Below, piece by piece: positions 54,839 to 58,214 of a stretch of DNA of 58,214 nt. Origin of the DNA: DAIRUS01 sp036803205 (GTDB taxonomy: Bacteria; Patescibacteriota; Minisyncoccia; Minisyncoccales; GBS-2); assembly GCA_036803205.1 (NCBI GenBank), contig DAIRUS010000004.1:1-58214 (forward strand). The letters run 5' to 3'. Below the pieces are notes generated by a model. The model had not been told where the DNA came from and did not search any database. It saw only the letters and a program-made list of their open reading frames with translations. Position numbers and translations under genes: made by a program. Numbering within the stretch: the first letter of the stretch is position 1; each line of letters starts with the position of its first letter.

Positions 54839-55951
54839 TTAAAAAGCCCAATAACCTAAGGCGAAACGATAAAGAAAAAGGCCATGAAAGAAAACAAAAA
54901 TAATGGTTATTAAAAAATGAAAAAATTTTTTCTCTGCCAAAACCCCTAAAGCGATGAAGATGGGAAAAACAGATAAAACATAACGGGGCAAACTAAGACA
55001 AAAATCGGTAGACGAAACTAATAATAAATTACTAAATGAATAAGAAAAATAAGAGAGATTTTGCTTTTTATTAAGAAAAAATAAGGTTAGAAAAAAAACA
55101 AAAAGCACAAAAGAAAGCTCTGCCCAACCTAAAGTAAAAACATGAAGCTTTTCATTCACATCAGCCAAATTGCTAAGATTAGCTTGCATATAGTTAATTC
55201 TATCAACTAAACCAGCTAAACCTTTATGGGGCCAAGTTAAAGATTTTGACCAATACTCTTTCATAAAAATTGTAAATTGAAAAGGGTTGCCAAAAAGTTG
55301 ATAATTTAAAAATAAATAAATTAAAAGGGAAAGGGCGGGCAGGCTAAAATAAAAAATATCTTTTGTTATTTTAGAAAGCCTGAAATTTCTCTGAATAAAA
55401 TACTCAATTAATAATGAAGGCACTAACAACACACCAAAAAATTTCGTTAAAACGGCTAGAGAGGTAAAGGCTAGGGCAAAGAGCCATTTTCCTTTTTTAG
55501 CAAAATAAAAACTGGCAATAGCCAAAAAAAGAAAAGTGCTTTCTGAATATCCGGCATATAAAAAATAAGAGGTTGGAAAAATGGAAAGATAAAGAATGCT
55601 CCTAAAACCAATTTTTTCTGAAAAATTTTCTTTAACTAACTTATAGAGAAAAATTAAAGCTAAAATATAGCATAAATTAGAAATTATAAGAGCGCTTAAA
55701 ATATAGTTTTTAAAAATTAAAGCAAAAACTTTAATAAGAAAAGGATAAAAAGGTAAAAAAACAATTCTTACTTTGTTATCCCCTATTATTTCGTAACCCT
55801 CTTTAGCGATAGCCACATAAGAAATCGTATCCCATTTATGCCACATATTCAAAAAAGGATAAAACTTCTTTTCATGCAATGCCCAACTTCCATAAGCATA
55901 TAAATAATTAATAACAATTATTAACAAACCAAAAAAAATAATCTTTTTCAT
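54839..55951 (-). CDS. PIG-V-like mannosyltransferase (GT-C)
   Basis: From the ATG at 55951 this is 370 residues; a TTG at 55978 would overlap the upstream gene. It has about nine membrane helices. The loop FLNMWHKWDTISYVAIAKEG with its WD motif, FLPFYPFLIKV, and FPTSYFLYAGYSESTFLFLA match the GPI mannosyltransferase 2 (PIG-V) family, whose bacterial members use lipid-phosphate mannose. It probably adds a mannose-type sugar to a surface glycan. Confidence 0.78.
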   Translation of the reverse strand: MKKIIFFGLLIIVINYLYAYGSWALHEKKFYPFLNMWHKWDTISYVAIAKEGYEIIGDNKVRIVFLPFYPFLIKVFALIFKNYILSALIISNLCYILALIFLYKLVKENFSEKIGFRSILYLSIFPTSYFLYAGYSESTFLFLAIASFYFAKKGKWLFALAFTSLAVLTKFFGVLLVPSLLIEYFIQRNFRLSKITKDIFYFSLPALSLLIYLFLNYQLFGNPFQFTIFMKEYWSKSLTWPHKGLAGLVDRINYMQANLSNLADVNEKLHVFTLGWAELSFVLFVFFLTLFFLNKKQNLSYFSYSFSNLLLVSSTDFCLSLPRYVLSVFPIFIALGVLAEKKFFHFLITIIFVFFHGLFLYRFALGYWAF

Positions 55952-55964
55952 CTCAAAATCAAAA

Positions 55965-56873
55965 TTAAATTTTTTCAAAAACTAATTTAACCTTTTTTTC
56001 AAAGAGACATGGATCATAATTTAAATCTCTTTTCGTGGCCAAAGCATCTAAAGGTTTTGTTTTTAACCATTTTTTAACCTGATAAGATTCTAAAAGAGGA
56101 TGGGGAAAGATTTTTTCATAAATTTGAAGAAGAAATAAAAAGAGGGGGGCAGGAAGAGAAATGATTAATCTCTTTAAATTTTGAGCTTTAGCAATAATTT
56201 TTAAAATTTCCGGAAAATCATAGCCTTTGCCACCTGGCAAATAATAAACTTTTTTACTAGCAAGAGGACTTTCTAAGGCTGCCAAAATGGCTTTAACCAC
56301 ATCGCCAACAAAAACTGGCTCCATATAACAATGGACAGCGGGTAAAATTGGGAATTTTTTAACAAAAGAAGCTAGAGTAGCAAAATTTTTATTGTCACCA
56401 GGACCAAAAATTGGAGTTGGCCGAAAAATTGTCCAGTCTAAATTAGAAGCTATAATTATCTCTTCGCATTTTCTTTTGCTAATTCCATAAGGATTAGGGG
56501 CAAATTTTTCATACAAGATAAAGTCTGAACTCAAAAAAATAAATTTTTTTACCCCGTATTTTTCAGCTAAACTAACAATATTTTTTGTTCCCTCAACATT
56601 GACTTCATCATAATCTTTTAAATTTTTTGGTTTTATTACCGCTGCCAAATGTAAAATCCCATCTAAAGGTCTTCCTTGAAAGGCTTTTTCTAAACTATTA
56701 ATGTCGCGAATATCACCTAAAACCTTTTCTACCACCGGATATTCTAAAGGAACATCTTTTTTGTGAACTAAAGCTCTAAGAGTGAATTGATTTTTTTCTC
56801 TTAAATAATTAATTAAATTTTTGCCAACAAAACCACTAGCGCCGGTTAGAAGAATAATTTTTTCATTTTCCAT
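55965..56873 (-). CDS. NAD-dependent sugar epimerase/dehydratase (extended SDR)
   Basis: This 302-residue protein has IILLTGASGFVGKNLINYL (NAD-binding GxxGxxG), DGILHLAAVIKP, VEGTKNIVSLAEKYGVKKFI, FLSSDF and the catalytic PNPYGISKRKCE (YxxxK). FRPTPIFGPGDNKN is also typical of the extended SDR sugar epimerase/dehydratase family. The substrate is not defined; it may be a nucleotide sugar or a lipid-linked sugar. It is the first gene of the glycan operon, just downstream of a promoter and palindrome B6. Confidence 0.83.
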   Translation of the reverse strand: MENEKIILLTGASGFVGKNLINYLREKNQFTLRALVHKKDVPLEYPVVEKVLGDIRDINSLEKAFQGRPLDGILHLAAVIKPKNLKDYDEVNVEGTKNIVSLAEKYGVKKFIFLSSDFILYEKFAPNPYGISKRKCEEIIIASNLDWTIFRPTPIFGPGDNKNFATLASFVKKFPILPAVHCYMEPVFVGDVVKAILAALESPLASKKVYYLPGGKGYDFPEILKIIAKAQNLKRLIISLPAPLFLFLLQIYEKIFPHPLLESYQVKKWLKTKPLDALATKRDLNYDPCLFEKKVKLVFEKI

Positions 56874-56880
56874 ATAAAAA

Positions 56881-56909
56881 ATCGTATCACTTTTTTTGAT
56901 TTTTTTCCA
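56881..56909 (-). promoter_or_regulatory. Probable promoter of the surface-glycan operon
   Basis: The minus strand has TGGAAA (56909-56904), a 17-base spacer and an extended -10, TGATACGAT (56889-56881). The start codon follows almost at once. Palindrome B6 begins 14 bases upstream of the -35. Confidence 0.45.
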
Positions 56910-56922
56910 GTGAAACCAACCA

Positions 56923-56959
56923 TGACATAAAATAAAACGACCGCTTGTCGTTTATGTAA
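56923..56959 (-). repeat. Family B palindrome, copy B6 (distant)
   Basis: This 37-bp element, read on the minus strand, has arms TTACATAAA and TTTTATGTCA around AAGCGGTCGTT. It lies 14 kb from the other five copies, upstream of the glycan operon. The core matches B4 and B5 exactly over 11 bases. Confidence 0.88.
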
Positions 56960-57078
56960 CGTTAATCTTCCTGGGAATTTGGGGATGGATAAATTCTTTT
57001 GTCCTTTACTCTTAGAGGATTAAAGACTTAATCTTAAGAAGTTAAGCTCCTTAATGGAAAGGTTTCTTAAGAAAAAAA

Positions 57079-57099
57079 AGCAGAGGTCAGACCCCTGCT
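57079..57099 (-). terminator. Intrinsic terminator reading leftward
   Basis: AGCAGGGGT and ACCTCTGCT (minus strand) form a 9-bp stem with one G-T pair around a 3-base loop, followed by TTTTTTTTC. It stops leftward transcripts, shielding the glycan operon from its right. It ends five bases before the recombinase remnant begins. Confidence 0.75.
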
Positions 57100-58061
57100 C
57101 TAAAAATTTGAAAGGGAATTAACTTCCGAAAGAACCAGAGACAAATTGTTAGAGCGTGCCAGAAAAGGATTCTGGAACGGCGGTAGCCCGCCTTACGGAT
57201 ACAAAAGAGAAAATAAAAGATTGGTAATTAACCAAAAGGAAGCTGAAATTATCAGATTGATATTCGAAACCTATCTTGAAACCGGCTCCATCAATATGGT
57301 TTATGATTTTCTCAGAGAGAAAAACATAAAAAACCGGCAAGGGAAAATCTTTTCCAAGGCCCATCTTGCTCGCATTCTGAGAAACATCGCCTATACTGGA
57401 AAAATCAAATATGCTAACCAGATTTATCAGGGCATTCACCAGCCAATTATTTCTGAAGAACTTTTTGAACTGGCTCAAAAAAGTCATAAAAAGAGAATAA
57501 GGAAATTCAGGATTTACAAAGATTTTCTCTTTGGCGGTTTAATCAATTGTAAGGAATGCGGTTACAAAATGAGCGCTTGTTTTACCAACAAGTGGAGAAA
57601 CGGAAAAATGAAAAGGTATTATTACTATCGCTGTACCTGTGTCAACAAAAAAGGTTGGCGGGCCTGCTCAACAAAGGAAGTTTCGGCCGATAGAATAGAA
57701 AACTATGTTTTAGAAAATTTAGAGAGAATTTCTATTGATAAAGATTACATAGAAAATCTTGTTTTTAAGCTAAATCACGGGTTAAATAGTTCGAATCCTC
57801 GCTTAAAAAATTCAGGTTCGGCCGTCAAAGAAGGACTCGAACCATCAGGGTTATGCTCTAAATTTCCTAAATTTTCACCAGAAACTATCGTTTCTATCCT
57901 TAAATCGTTTCTCTCTTTTCTTTCTCAAAGAAGAGGGGTCGAAAGAAATCTATTAGTAAAAAGGTTTATTAAAGATATTCTTTATTCTCAAGAAAACATC
58001 AAAATCACCCTATTTTATTCAGAAAATCTGAAAGATTTTCAAATTTCTCAAACCAAAGAAA

Positions 58062-58089
58062 GCCCTGCCTTGCTTTGGCAAGGCAGGGC
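58062..58089 (-). terminator. Strong hairpin, probable terminator of tRNA-Lys
   Basis: GCCCTGCCTTGC and GCAAGGCAGGGC form a perfect 12-bp G/C-rich stem with a 4-base loop. On the minus strand it is followed by TTTCTTT and lies 72 bases downstream of the tRNA-Lys 3' end. It also falls within the open frame of the recombinase remnant. Confidence 0.6.
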
Positions 58090-58160
58090 AAAATTTTCTG
58101 GCAGGAGCAAGCGCAGCTCGCTCCCCCCTCAACAAAGAGAGTTCGCTTCCAATATACGAG

Positions 58161-58214
58161 TGCTCCCAGTAGGATTCGAACCTACAACTCACGGCTTAAG
58201 AGGCCGTTACTCTA
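58161..58214 (-). tRNA. tRNA-Lys (anticodon CTT), 5' part beyond window
   Basis: On the minus strand the anticodon arm ACGGC-CTCTTAA-GCCGT gives CTT. The T arm GTAGG-TTCGAAT-CCTAC, the acceptor 3' strand TGGGAGC and discriminator A (58161) are present. CCA is not encoded. The D arm and acceptor 5' strand are outside the window. Confidence 0.9.

Larger units (their letters stand above)
57104..58214 (+). pseudogene. Large serine recombinase lacking its catalytic domain (remnant)
   Basis: A plus frame is open from a TAA at 57101-57103 to the window edge. It begins FERELTSERTRDKLLERARK, the junction segment after the resolvase catalytic domain. It continues with the recombinase domain (GFWNGGSPPYGYKRENKRLV, KAHLARILRNIAYTGKIKYA), a zinc ribbon (LINCKECGYKMSACF...YYYYRCTC), and a coiled-coil/C-terminal part (RRGVERNLLVKRFIKDILYS). 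The catalytic serine domain of about 130 residues is absent; unrelated sequence and a terminator precede it. No good start codon exists (a TTG at 57146 is possible). The frame runs without a stop through a hairpin and antisense into tRNA-Lys, so its true end is unclear. Confidence 0.8.

Noticed and set aside
57149..57487. 112-residue minus-strand frame near the right end
   Set aside because: It is antisense to the clearly recognisable recombinase frame and resembles no family.
58150..58214. Protein end reading PVGFEPTTHGLRGR as part of the recombinase
   Set aside because: This is a tRNA-Lys gene translated antisense, a well-known annotation artefact, not a protein feature.

Overview
The window is AT-rich and its genes are tightly packed, with many 4-base ATGA stop/start overlaps. 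Its gene content suits a member of the Candidate Phyla Radiation (Patescibacteria), most likely a parcubacterium. This is inferred from small informational proteins, weak or absent Shine-Dalgarno sites, tRNAs without an encoded CCA, a UvrC lacking its C-terminal HhH domain, an O-antigen-ligase/TPR protein, and two PaaX/Cas2-like proteins. No species can be named from the sequence alone.

Layout. Positions 1-4638 (minus) hold a glycogen block: two GT5 glycogen synthases (one cut by the window edge), a GH57 glucanotransferase/amylase and an APH-fold kinase, followed by tRNA-Ser. Positions 4776-11542 (minus) hold HtpX, LemA, GroEL/GroES under a CIRCE-type operator, and UvrA. Positions 11650-21339 (plus) hold an M23 peptidase, UvrC, a holin-like membrane protein, SecG, a peptide-type solute-binding protein with an inserted peptidoglycan-binding domain, a phosphoglucose/phosphomannose isomerase, GalU, tRNA-Leu, RNase J and TrpRS. 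Positions 21396-22152 hold a PaaX/Cas2-like gene without a normal start, flanked by palindromes. Then come a phosphohexomutase (minus), YchF, S6, SSB and S18 (plus), and a long minus-strand block: RecA, FtsK, RpoC, RpoB, the O-antigen-ligase/TPR protein, RodA and LigA.

Positions 41804-43047 hold a second, intact PaaX/Cas2-like gene embedded in five copies of a 37-38 bp palindrome; a sixth copy lies 14 kb away at 56923. Positions 43129-46563 hold four pilin-like genes and a Trp-rich PKD surface protein. Positions 46711-56873 hold a surface-glycan operon: an FAD oxidoreductase, several GT-C transferases (one a two-domain fusion, one broken by frameshifts), a GT2 and an epimerase. The right end carries a serine-recombinase remnant next to a partial tRNA-Lys.

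Working together: the isomerase, phosphohexomutase and GalU would turn fructose-6-phosphate into glucose-6-phosphate, glucose-1-phosphate and UDP-glucose, feeding glycogen and surface-glycan synthesis. RodA, SecG, the M23 peptidase and the pilins serve the envelope. The least ordinary element is the pairing of each PaaX/Cas2-like gene with its own family of long palindromes. Both families have outer ACAT/ATGT arms about 22-26 bases apart around a different palindromic core. I propose a regulator/operator or REP-like system; this is inference.
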